NCBI RefSeq assembly: GCF_000427465.1
Contig: NZ_ATYB01000009.1
Span: 372,001 to 436,000, forward strand
Reading direction: 5' to 3'
Source of the DNA: Sinorhizobium arboris LMG 14919
Lineage (GTDB): Bacteria; Pseudomonadota; Alphaproteobacteria; Rhizobiales; Rhizobiaceae
DNA: 64,000 nucleotides
How positions within the stretch are numbered: position 1 is the stretch's first letter; each line of letters starts with the position of its first letter. The notes beneath the pieces were generated by a model. It was not told where the DNA came from, made no database searches, and saw only the letters and a list, made by a program, of their open reading frames with translations. Both the position numbers and the translations under genes were made by a program. Shown one piece after another: positions 47,136-54,989 of the stretch.

Positions 47136-48119
47136 ATGTCAAGTCAAACCACCGGACCCCTGGCCGTAGCGCTGCTCTATGATGGGCTGTGCACCTTTGA
47201 GTTCGGCATCGTGGCGGAGGTTTTCGGCCTTCACCGGCCGGAGATGGGGCCGGGTTGGTATCGCTTCGCCAGTTGCGCGGTCGAAGAGGGTCCCCTGCGC
47301 GCCCATGGCGGCTTTGTGCTTCAGCCCGACCATGGGCCGGAACTGATCGCCGAGGCGGATATCGTCGTTGTGCCGGGCTGGAAGGGAGTTCAAGTTCCCG
47401 TGCCGGAGACGCTTTGCGATCAGCTTCGCGCCGCCTATGCGCGCGGCGCGCGGCTCCTGTCGATCTGCTCGGGGGCATTCGTGTTGGCGGCAACCGGGCT
47501 ACTCGACGGCGGCACCGCCGCCACTCACTGGCGCTACGCAGGAGCATTGCAAGCCCGTTTTCCGAAGGTGCGGGTCGATGCGACCTCGCTCTACCGCAGC
47601 CATGACCGGGTATTCACCTCTGCGGGCAGCGCCGCCGGGATCGATCTGCTGATCGATATCGTGCGGCGGGATTTCGGTCCCGAGGCGGCGAATGCGGTTG
47701 CACGGCGGCTGGTGGTGCCCGCGCATCGCACGGGCGGGCAGGCGCAGTTTCTGGAACGTCCCGTTCCCGTTCAGCCGGGCGGAGAGATCGCACCGCTGCT
47801 GGACCGGATGCGCGAGAATCTCGAGCGGAACTGGACGACAGATGTCATGGCCCGTGAATGCAAAATGAGCTTGCGAACTTTCTTGCGCCGCTTCCACGAG
47901 GCAACCGGCCGCAGTCCAGGGGACTGGCTGATCGAAGAGCGGATCGAGGCCGCCAAGGACCTTTTGTGCGAACGTCTCCTTAGCATCGAGACCATTTCCG
48001 CAGCCGTAGGCTTCGGCTCGGCCCATGCGCTCCGCCATCATTTCCGCCGGAAGGCCGGCCTTACTCCGACCGAATATAGGTCCCGCTTCATGCCCGTCGG
48101 TGTCTCGGAACTGGCATAA
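47136..48119 (+). CDS. ftrA: GlxA/FtrA-type AraC family transcriptional regulator
   Basis: 327-residue regulator with a DJ-1/PfpI-like N-terminal domain (VALLYDGLCTFEFGIVAEVF; nucleophile-elbow segment LLSICSGAFVLAATGLLDGG with Cys at ~112) and a C-terminal AraC double HTH (DVMARECKMSLRTFLRRFHE, SIETISAAVGFGSAHALRHH). The start at 47136 (MSSQTTGPLAVALLYDG) begins the domain; a longer frame from 47007 is unlikely. Divergent from the rhodanese gene. Confidence 0.88.
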   Translation: MSSQTTGPLAVALLYDGLCTFEFGIVAEVFGLHRPEMGPGWYRFASCAVEEGPLRAHGGFVLQPDHGPELIAEADIVVVPGWKGVQVPVPETLCDQLRAAYARGARLLSICSGAFVLAATGLLDGGTAATHWRYAGALQARFPKVRVDATSLYRSHDRVFTSAGSAAGIDLLIDIVRRDFGPEAANAVARRLVVPAHRTGGQAQFLERPVPVQPGGEIAPLLDRMRENLERNWTTDVMARECKMSLRTFLRRFHEATGRSPGDWLIEERIEAAKDLLCERLLSIETISAAVGFGSAHALRHHFRRKAGLTPTEYRSRFMPVGVSELA

Positions 48120-48286
48120 CCCGCAGTCGCCCAGCGACAAGGACGAGATGCGAAAAGTGGACGACGAACTGGAAGCGGACCATCGGACGACACTTTACTG
48201 GCCGTCCGGAACGCGCGGACACTCCGTTGCAAGCTTCCTGATTTCTGCGAAAAGACCGCCGGTGCCGCCATCCAAAGAGGGAGCGG

Positions 48287-49048
48287 TCAAGCGAAACCGT
48301 GGTCCGAACGGAAACGTGCCACCCAGTCTCGACTCGTCTCATCGGCCAGCTTTGCGACACCGGGCTCCACGTCATTTGCGGCATCGCGATTCAAGCCGAG
48401 GTGGCCCAGTATCTCCCGCAGCGTTTCGATGGGATCGGAAGAGAGCGTCTCATAAGTGATCTGAAGCGGCTCAATTCCCTGCGAAGCAAACCAATGTCTC
48501 CACTCACGATCGTATGCGGTAAATCTATCGTAGTGGGTTCGAATTTCGTTCGCATCGTAGCCGGGTTCGAGTGACGGTGCGAGGCGTTCCAGCACTGTTC
48601 CGTCCGGTGCCAAGTGCCACAGTCCGGTTTGCTCCGCCTTAACAATCGAAACCGCCTGTTGAACCTTGTCGAGCCGGGTCAGATGAATGAAGAGCGTTCG
48701 ACCGAAGGCGGTTTCGAAACGCTCCAGGTCACTCGCCGGCTCTGGGTGCAGCACCGCTAGCTTCTGGGCAAAGAATTCAAAGCTATGTCTTTGTAACCGC
48801 AGGCCAAATATACCGGTATCGAGACTTCCCTTCGCGATAGCCGCCCGAAATATCGCAGCCAGAGTATTGCGTTCCGATGTCGAGCCGTCTGAGGTCAGGG
48901 CAAAGTAGTCCAGCCATTCTGAGACCGAGGCACGGTGAAAGTAAGATCCCGGATTTCCGGAGACGCCGGTCGCGGCCAAGAGTTTGCACAACAGTGTGCC
49001 GCCGCTACGCGGGGACGTGCAGATGACATAGGTGTCGAATTCAGACAT
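48287..49048 (-). CDS. Stf0-type sulfotransferase
   Basis: 253-residue PAPS-dependent sulfotransferase. The 5'-phosphosulfate loop is YVICTSPRSGGTLLCKLLAA (~7-26), and GSYFHRASVSEWLDYF and FGLRLQRHSFEFF are Stf0-like. RTLFIHLTRLDKVQQAVSIV corresponds to the 3'-phosphate-binding region. Stf0 enzymes sulfate sugars such as trehalose; a rhizobial relative (LpsS) sulfates lipopolysaccharide. Which sugar is used here is unknown. It is a single gene on the minus strand. Confidence 0.85.
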   Translation of the reverse strand: MSEFDTYVICTSPRSGGTLLCKLLAATGVSGNPGSYFHRASVSEWLDYFALTSDGSTSERNTLAAIFRAAIAKGSLDTGIFGLRLQRHSFEFFAQKLAVLHPEPASDLERFETAFGRTLFIHLTRLDKVQQAVSIVKAEQTGLWHLAPDGTVLERLAPSLEPGYDANEIRTHYDRFTAYDREWRHWFASQGIEPLQITYETLSSDPIETLREILGHLGLNRDAANDVEPGVAKLADETSRDWVARFRSDHGFA

Positions 49049-49163
49049 GGCTGTTCCAGAGAACGACTAGAGGGTTCAGGGCTTTACCAGCTCCACGTTG
49101 CAGCGGCGTGACCGCTTCGGGATCGTCTATGGCCGAATGAGCCCGACAAGGTGCTCCCGCCCG

Positions 49164-49724
49164 TCAGTTCCGGTTCTTGAACGCGTCGCTCCCCTCGCGG
49201 GCATTCTTACCCGGAGTCGGCCATTCGCTTGTGGTGGCCGGTTGCACCGGTCGCTCCAGATAGGTTGAAAGGACGACGTAGCTGCGCGTCGCCTTGACGC
49301 CAGGCGTGTCGTAGAGGCGCGCCAGCAATCCTTCCAGCGCATGGGTGCTTTCGGTCCGGACCTTGAGCAGCATGCAGGTGTCGCCGGCGACCGAGTGTAT
49401 CTCCTCGACTTCCGGATGCTGCTCGATCGCAAGCAGTGCCGGCGTCTTGCCCCAGCCGGTGGTGTCGACATGCACGAAGGCTAGCAGCGTCTTTCCGACC
49501 GCTTCCGGGTCGATCAGCGCCGCCACACGACGGATTGCGCCGGAGCGCCTCAACCGCTTTACGCGCTCATGCGCGGCCGGCGGCGAAAGTCCGACGCGGT
49601 CGCCGAGTTCGGCATAGCTTGTCGTCGCGTCCTCGACCAGGACGCCTAATAGCTTTCGGTCCATGGCGTCGAGGTCACGCTCGGGCTGCCGCTTCCGCCG
49701 AACTTCATCTGTATTTTGGTCCAT
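49164..49724 (-). CDS. Lrp/AsnC family transcriptional regulator
   Basis: 186-residue Lrp/AsnC protein. An N-terminal HTH (DLDAMDRKLLGVLVEDATTS, YAELGDRVGLSPPAAHERVK) is followed by a RAM ligand-binding domain (LLAFVHVDTTG, VEEIHSVAGDTCMLLKVRTE). The ATG at 49724 has aagggg upstream. It is divergent from an MFS gene 48 bp away, and a GTTG-N5-CAAC palindrome lies between them; it likely regulates that exporter. Confidence 0.9.
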   Translation of the reverse strand: MDQNTDEVRRKRQPERDLDAMDRKLLGVLVEDATTSYAELGDRVGLSPPAAHERVKRLRRSGAIRRVAALIDPEAVGKTLLAFVHVDTTGWGKTPALLAIEQHPEVEEIHSVAGDTCMLLKVRTESTHALEGLLARLYDTPGVKATRSYVVLSTYLERPVQPATTSEWPTPGKNAREGSDAFKNRN

Positions 49725-49740
49725 TCCAATATTTCCCCTT

Positions 49741-49753
49741 GTTGCCGAACAAC
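49741..49753. promoter_or_regulatory. putative Lrp-family operator
   Basis: gttgccgaacaac is an inverted repeat (GTTG-N5-CAAC) in the 48-bp gap between the divergent Lrp and MFS genes. Assigned by position and symmetry only. Confidence 0.35.
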
Positions 49754-49772
49754 GTTCTGCAAGTATGGAGAA

Positions 49773-50945
49773 ATGACGAACATCAATCAATCCATTTCCA
49801 GCCTATCCGTCGAGAGGGCACGCATTCCCCCTGTGGCCTTTGTGCTTACCGCCTGTATCGGCGTCATCGGCTCGAACTCGCTGGCGCTCGGCCCGATTGC
49901 ACCCGAAGTGGCGCGCAGCCTCGGCGTCGATGCTCCGGCCGCGATGACGGCATCGGCTGCCTTCGGTCTGGGCACGGCAGCGAGTGCTGTCTTTCTCGGA
50001 CGTCTCATCGACCGTTATGGCGCGGGGCGCATGCTTGCGGCTGCGCTGCTGGTCCTTGCCATCGGGCTCGGCGGGAGCGCTGCCGCGCCGGCGCTGCCGT
50101 TCCTGGTCTCCGCTCAACTCCTCGTCGGCATCGCCGCGGGCATCGCGCTTCCGGCCATCTACACCCTTGCCGCGACCGTCGCCCCGGCGGGACGCGAGAG
50201 CGAGACGATCGGTCTGGTGCTGACCGGCTGGACCCTGAGCATGGTTGCTGGGGTTCCGCTCTCGGCGGCGATCGCCGATTTCGCCGGCTGGCGGATGGTT
50301 TACGCGGTTGTCGCAGCCGCAACGTTGATCGCCTGCGCTGCAGTCAGGTTCGCGGCAGTGCAGGAAGTATCGAAGGGCAAGGCGACTTCGCCGTTTGCGG
50401 TACTCGGCGTAGGTGGGGTCGTGCCCCTTCTGGCCGCATGCGCGGCCTTCATGGCGGCATTCTATGGCGTCTACGGCTATATCGGCGACCACCTCCATGC
50501 AGCGCTTGGGCTGCCGGTAAGTGCCAACGGCCTTGTTGCAGCCTCCTACGGTCTCGGCTTCGGCGCCGCGGCCTTCCTCGACCGCCTGATCGACCGCTTC
50601 GGCGCGAGCAGACTGTTGCCGGTGATATTCCTCGCCGTCGCCGGCGTTTATGTCTCCATGTCGGCAGCGAGCGGCTCCTACACGGCCATGCTGGGCGTCG
50701 TTTTCCTCTGGGGCCTCGCCAACCATTTTGGGCTGAACGTGCTGATCATGCGGCTCACTGCGCTCGACCCTGCCAGACGCGGGGCCATCATGGGGCTGAA
50801 CAGCGGTGTCACCTATCTCGCCCTCTTCGCGGGCACGATCGGCTTTGGCGAAGTCTATGCCGCGGCGGGTTTCTCCGCGCTGCCGGTTGCCGCGGCCGGA
50901 TTGATGCTCACGGCAGTTTTCTCCGCGGCGCTCGCGCCCCGCTAG
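49773..50945 (+). CDS. MFS transporter (DHA1-like efflux)
   Basis: 390-residue major facilitator with about twelve membrane helices. The loop 2-3 motif reads FLGRLIDRYGAGRMLAAALL and is repeated as FLDRLIDRFGASRLLPVIFL in the second half. The ATG at 49773 follows tatggagaa. It is likely an exporter of an amino acid, its derivative or a drug, under control of the divergent Lrp-type regulator. The substrate is unknown. Confidence 0.88.
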   Translation: MTNINQSISSLSVERARIPPVAFVLTACIGVIGSNSLALGPIAPEVARSLGVDAPAAMTASAAFGLGTAASAVFLGRLIDRYGAGRMLAAALLVLAIGLGGSAAAPALPFLVSAQLLVGIAAGIALPAIYTLAATVAPAGRESETIGLVLTGWTLSMVAGVPLSAAIADFAGWRMVYAVVAAATLIACAAVRFAAVQEVSKGKATSPFAVLGVGGVVPLLAACAAFMAAFYGVYGYIGDHLHAALGLPVSANGLVAASYGLGFGAAAFLDRLIDRFGASRLLPVIFLAVAGVYVSMSAASGSYTAMLGVVFLWGLANHFGLNVLIMRLTALDPARRGAIMGLNSGVTYLALFAGTIGFGEVYAAAGFSALPVAAAGLMLTAVFSAALAPR

Positions 50946-50950
50946 AAGGG

Positions 50951-50966
50951 CTTGGTCCGCACCAAG
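50951..50966. terminator. hairpin between MFS and GST genes
   Basis: Perfect 6-bp stem cttggt / accaag with the tetraloop ccgc, 6 bp after the MFS stop and 11 bp before the GST stop, between convergent genes. No U-run. Confidence 0.4.
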
Positions 50967-50976
50967 GCGACCATCG

Positions 50977-51624
50977 TCACCCTGCCGATGCGGTGAACAC
51001 CGCCAGCTGAGCGTCGAAAGCACGCTTGTAAGCCGGCCGCGCTTCGCCGCGCCCGACATAGGCGGAGAGGTTCGGATATTCGTCCAGTATACCCGATCCC
51101 CTCGACCTGAGCAGTACCGACACCATCAGAAGATCACCGGCGCTGAACTCCCCGTCCAGCCAATCGGCATCGCCGAGACGGCCAGAAAGTACGCTCAACC
51201 GTTTGCGGATGCGCTCGTCGACTAAGGGCAGGCGCTGCTCGTACCAGGTCTCCTCGCCCTCCTGGTACCTGGCGATTTCGCGATCAACGATCGGTGGCTC
51301 GATCGTGTTGAGCGCGGCGAACATCCATGCGATCGCGCGCGCCCGGGCATTCGCGTCGTCTGGCAGAAGGCCCGCATGGCGCTCCGCGATATGGAGCACG
51401 ATCGCGCCGGACTCGAACAGGGCGAGATCGCCTTCTTCATAGGTCGGAATCTGCCCGAAAGGCTGAAGCGCGAGATGCGCGGGTTCCTTCATCGCTTTGA
51501 ACGAAAGAAGACGAACGTCGTAGCTCTGGCCCACTTCTTCGAGCGCCCAGCGAAGACGCATGTCGCGCGCCAGACCCTTGCCGGCATCGGGCGATCGTTC
51601 AAAGGCGGTGATCGTGATAGTCAT
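50977..51624 (-). CDS. glutathione S-transferase family protein
   Basis: 215-residue GST. The N-terminal thioredoxin-fold domain has the cis-proline segment FGQIPTYEEGDLALFESGAI (~56-75), binding glutathione through Glu-Ser. The helical C-terminal domain contains WLDGEFSAGDLLMVSVLLR with the N-capping box Asp. The ATG at 51624 follows ggagaaaaacg. The N-terminal FERSPDAGKG offers a serine in place of the usual catalytic position. The substrate is unknown. Confidence 0.88.
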   Translation of the reverse strand: MTITITAFERSPDAGKGLARDMRLRWALEEVGQSYDVRLLSFKAMKEPAHLALQPFGQIPTYEEGDLALFESGAIVLHIAERHAGLLPDDANARARAIAWMFAALNTIEPPIVDREIARYQEGEETWYEQRLPLVDERIRKRLSVLSGRLGDADWLDGEFSAGDLLMVSVLLRSRGSGILDEYPNLSAYVGRGEARPAYKRAFDAQLAVFTASAG

Positions 51625-51766
51625 CGTTTTTCTCCATGGCTTGTCCGTCTTGAAGACGACCGGCCCAATGGGATTCCGACACCCATGCCCGGGATGGGCT
51701 CAACTGCAGCTTCGCGCCGCTGCCGCAAAGCGGAAGAGGCTTCCGGGCAGCTGCCGATCAACAGCG

Positions 51767-52546
51767 TCATAGGAGCTCTGACACCCGTTGGCGCAGGAAG
51801 GCTGCCGTTTGCGCCGAGGCATTGCGCCGATTTTCCCAGTCGTCATTTACCTTGCCCATATACGCCTCACGCGCGTAGATCAGCGTGTCGGCTTGCTCGC
51901 GCGGCATCCGGGTCGCTGCCCAGCTCGCTGCAGCATCCTTGGTGATGAAGTCCCCGGTTGCCGATGTACGCCACATCCGCGCCAGAGTCAGCAGGACGTT
52001 CCGCTCGTCCCCATGCAGACTGTCGATCAATGAAGGGAGCGCATCGCGCATGGCGCGGCGGATCTGTTGCGGCGGAACAGAAGGCAGAAGCTCCCTTGCA
52101 TCGGGGCCGAACAGTGAAACGGCTTCTTGTCGGGCCTGGGCCAGCACCAGCGTGTTTTCCGGCTCGATGACAGGTGCCGGGAGTTCTCCGGATTCATAGG
52201 CGTCCCGCAACCATTCGCCGTAGATGAATTCGGCCCGAACCGGAAAACACGGTGCGGCGATGTCCGCCCGCCGAAACACCATGAGCTCTATGCATCGGGG
52301 AGCGCCAGCCGGGCGGGGGTGGCGACCGGATATCCGCAGCAAAGCCGCCAGAAGATCTCGACGTTCGTCGTCGGAAATGGGGACGTCGACAATGGCGAGG
52401 AGATCGACGTCGCTCTGCGGTCGCAAACCACCTGAAACGGCCGATCCATGCAGATAAACGGCAAGGAGTGCATCCTGAAGGATGCTGCGGATGGTCTCCG
52501 CTGCTGCCAGCGCCTGGCCGATCTGCTTTGGTCCGTCTGTCCGCAT
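51767..52546 (-). CDS. AadA-like aminoglycoside nucleotidyltransferase
   Basis: 259-residue nucleotidyltransferase, close to the usual AadA length (~260). The fold signature is GSAVSGGLRPQSDVDLLAIV, with Gly-Ser and the two metal-binding Asp residues (DVDLL). The rest matches the ANT(3'')/ANT(9) pattern: ELMVFRRADIAAPCFPVRAE, FIYGEWLRDAYESG and NVLLTLARMWRTSATGDFIT. Such enzymes adenylylate streptomycin and/or spectinomycin. The start at 52546 fits the family length better than 52624. It is not in an integron and base use matches its neighbours, so it is probably a resident gene. Confidence 0.84.
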   Translation of the reverse strand: MRTDGPKQIGQALAAAETIRSILQDALLAVYLHGSAVSGGLRPQSDVDLLAIVDVPISDDERRDLLAALLRISGRHPRPAGAPRCIELMVFRRADIAAPCFPVRAEFIYGEWLRDAYESGELPAPVIEPENTLVLAQARQEAVSLFGPDARELLPSVPPQQIRRAMRDALPSLIDSLHGDERNVLLTLARMWRTSATGDFITKDAAASWAATRMPREQADTLIYAREAYMGKVNDDWENRRNASAQTAAFLRQRVSELL

Positions 52547-52781
52547 TGCACCGCTCGGCTGTGTCGCGAATATGGCGTGGAAGGTATCAAGCTGTTGAAC
52601 TGATGCAAGGCAGCATGGGTGCAATGCAGACTTTCAAGCGGTAGAGAATGCCGATGGACGGCGGGGGTGCGAACATGGTGGTCATTGAATGGCGAAGTGA
52701 TCTTCACGCCATCTTGAACTTCGGGGGCAACAGCCTTCCGGTGGTCATCCGGGCGTCAGCCGCACGATCGGGCGCTGGTCC

Positions 52782-53726
52782 TCAGCCGAACCGTACCGCC
52801 GACGTATTGGCGCCGCAGACGAGCACCGCAACACGCTCGCCCGACGCAGGCACATATCTTCCGGCCTAAAATGCAGCCAACGCCGCCGCACCGCCCGGTT
52901 CCACGGCAATCCGCGCCGCTTCCCACAGCGACGCCTGCGCCAGCTTTATTTCCTCGTCGGTCACGAGGAGCGAGTGCTCGATAAAGGCCTGCGCGATAGG
53001 AAACATCAGTCCGCCGACCTGTCGCGGAGCCAGCGAGTCAGCCGCGATCCCTTCGGCGGGCGCATCGACCGGGTGCCCCGCCTCGAGCGCCATATGAAGC
53101 GTCGGCGATCCTTCGGGCTCGACGGCGACAATTCTTGTCCGGCCGGCAAACCAGCCGGCGATGCCGCCGATCAGGCCGCCGCCGCCCACTGCAACCAGCA
53201 CCGTATCGATATCGGGCAGGTCTTGCTCTATTTCGAGCCCGAGCGTGCCCTGGCCGATCAGTGTTTCGATCTGGTCATAGGCATGGATTGCCAGCGCTCC
53301 TTTCTCGGTGGAGAACGCCTCGCTCGCCGCCAGCGCATCAGCATAGCGATCTCCCGCAATCATCAGCTTTGCTCCGTAGCTGCGGATACGCTCTGCCTTG
53401 GCCGGCGAGGTGACCGTCGGCACGAAAATCGTGGCGGGAATTCCCAGGCGTTTTGCGGCATAGGCGACCGCAGCGCCGTGATTGCCGCCCGAAGCGGCCA
53501 CCACGCCAGCCTCCGGAACAGCTCTGTTAATGAGATTGGCGAAGGCGCCACGCACCTTGAACGATCCGGTATACTGGAAACATTCGAGCTTGAGCGCGAC
53601 CGGCAAAGACGTGCGACCAAAGTCCATCATGTCGACGTGAAGGACCGGTGTATGCCGGATATGAGGGCGGATCAGCGCTTCCGTGTCACGGATGCGCTCG
53701 GCGGTGATCGGCATCTCTACCTTCAT
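52782..53726 (-). pseudogene. threonine dehydratase-like PLP enzyme interrupted by an amber codon
   Basis: Fold-type II PLP enzyme of the threonine/serine dehydratase family: ECFQYTGSFKVRGAFANLIN with the PLP lysine, VVAASGGNHGAAVAYAAKRL, and the glycine phosphate loop VAVGGGGLIGGIAG. A TAG at 52868-52866 stops it after about 287 codons. Reading through it, the same frame continues for 28 codons (AGRYVPASGERVAVLVCGAN, TSAVRFG) to a TGA at 52784-52782. That continuation is the conserved family C terminus, including the VCGANT segment that contacts the PLP ring. The start at 53726 has ggaggagc upstream. The most likely origin is a Leu codon (TTG) changed to TAG. A sequencing error must be excluded. 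Confidence 0.8.
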
Positions 53727-53753
53727 CGGTTGCTCCTCCGGCATTGACTTTAA

Positions 53754-53773
53754 TTAGTTACTTTGCAAACTAA
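53754..53773. promoter_or_regulatory. palindromic operator between the dehydratase and ArsR genes
   Basis: TTAGTT-N8-AACTAA, arms perfect over 6 bp, 4 bp upstream of the ArsR ATG and 27 bp from the dehydratase start. Its place suits ArsR-family autoregulation and control of the divergent gene. Confidence 0.45.
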
Positions 53774-53777
53774 CGAA

Positions 53778-54077
53778 ATGCAAGAGATCGACACTATCAA
53801 GGCACTCGCAAACGAGAAGCGGCTCCAGATTCTCGACTGGCTCAAGGACCCGCGGGCTCACTTTCCACCCCAGACCGACGGCGATCTTGTCGAGGATGGC
53901 GTCTGCGCGGTTCTGATCGCTGAGAAACTCGGCCTTTCCCCGCCCACTCTCAGCGAACATATGCGCGTCCTTTCTCAGGCCGGGCTGGTGCGCCCAAAGC
54001 GGATTAAGCAATGGATATTCTACAAGCGGGATGAAGAGCGGATCATCGCGCTTAAGAGGCTGCTGCAGGAACTATAG
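53778..54077 (+). CDS. ArsR family winged-helix regulator
   Basis: 99-residue ArsR-type repressor. The winged helix spans IKALANEKRLQILDWLKDPR and LIAEKLGLSPPTLSEHMRVL, then WIFYKRDEERI. The ELCVC-type metal box is not present, only a lone Cys in EDGVCAVLIA, so it is probably not a metalloid sensor. It starts at the ATG at 53778 just after the palindrome; the divergent partner is the damaged dehydratase gene. Confidence 0.87.
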   Translation: MQEIDTIKALANEKRLQILDWLKDPRAHFPPQTDGDLVEDGVCAVLIAEKLGLSPPTLSEHMRVLSQAGLVRPKRIKQWIFYKRDEERIIALKRLLQEL

Positions 54078-54245
54078 CCGTTGCGGGATCCTGATCCGTG
54101 CCGCACTGTCGCTGCGCTGCTATATCCGCAACCGATCGTGGCGTGAACTTGAACTTGAGGGGGTGGAGACAACCCTCTCAGAGCGTTGAACGCCCTGGCC
54201 GACGAGTGACTGGTGAGGCTCGGGCTTCCGCTGTCGGGGGGATGA

Positions 54246-54860
54246 TCAACGATGGCTTCGGTTGATCATCGCGACGATCGTCTCAAACAGCTCGTCTTGC
54301 GCCTGTTCAGCCGTGATTTCTCCCGTAGCGGCGGCATCTGACAGGGCGTTGGCGGCGCCGAGCATAGCCCAAAAGCCGGCCGGTCCGATGCCGCGCCGTC
54401 CCACAAAAGCCGCCAGTGCCTTCCGGCACTTCTCGATGAAAGCCAGTTGATAATCTCTCTTTACCGCCTCGAGCTCAGGGGAGCCCGCAAGGGCTGCGAG
54501 CACGCCGGGCATTTCCCGGCCCTGCGCGAGCACACAGTCGACGTAGGAGGTTGCGATGACCCCGGCTTTGCCTTCGAGCGTTGGACTGCTTCCCTCAAGT
54601 GCGGCGTCGATCATTGCCGTCTGCCGCGCGTCAAAATCCCGATAGAGAGCTATTAGCAGGCCATTGCGTGTGCCGAAATGGTCGTAAACGACCGGCTTGG
54701 CGACGGCAGCCTCTTCCGAGAGTCTCGGCAGCGTCAGGGCATCCGAGCCTTCCTCCCGCACAAGCCGCCACGCTACGTCAAGGAGCTGCTGCCGCCGCTG
54801 CTCACGACTGAGACGGATGCGTTTCGTGGGGGGCTGCCATTTCTCCGGCGTACTTGACAT
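54246..54860 (-). CDS. TetR/AcrR family regulator of the adjacent efflux gene
   Basis: 204-residue TetR regulator with an N-terminal HTH (LVREEGSDALTLPRLSEEAA, VAKPVVYDHFGTRNGLLIAL). Its ATG is 2 bp from a 37-bp palindrome (54862-54898), which should be its own operator. It is divergent from a DHA2-type MFS transporter; the pair looks like a drug-inducible efflux system. The ligand is unknown. Confidence 0.9.
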   Translation of the reverse strand: MSSTPEKWQPPTKRIRLSREQRRQQLLDVAWRLVREEGSDALTLPRLSEEAAVAKPVVYDHFGTRNGLLIALYRDFDARQTAMIDAALEGSSPTLEGKAGVIATSYVDCVLAQGREMPGVLAALAGSPELEAVKRDYQLAFIEKCRKALAAFVGRRGIGPAGFWAMLGAANALSDAAATGEITAEQAQDELFETIVAMINRSHR

Positions 54861-54861
54861 C

Positions 54862-54898
54862 GCTATATACCAAAAGTAACTTACCTAAAGTATATAGC
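54862..54898. promoter_or_regulatory. 37-bp inverted repeat operator between TetR and MFS genes
   Basis: Arms gctatatac and gtatatagc are exact reverse complements (9 bp), separated by 19 bp that hold the near-palindrome aagtaactt. The site abuts the TetR ATG and lies upstream of the divergent MFS gene. Confidence 0.55.
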
Positions 54899-54989
54899 AG
54901 CAGCCCTTCAATCGCAACCATCCGCCGGCACTCTTGCCAGCGGCCGAAACGGCATGCCCTCGCCTGCCGTTCGCAGAGGATTTGTGCCC

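Noticed and set aside
49803..51059. A 418-codon open frame antisense to the MFS transporter.
   Set aside because: The product is rich in charged residues with no domain pattern; the plus-strand MFS helices are clear.
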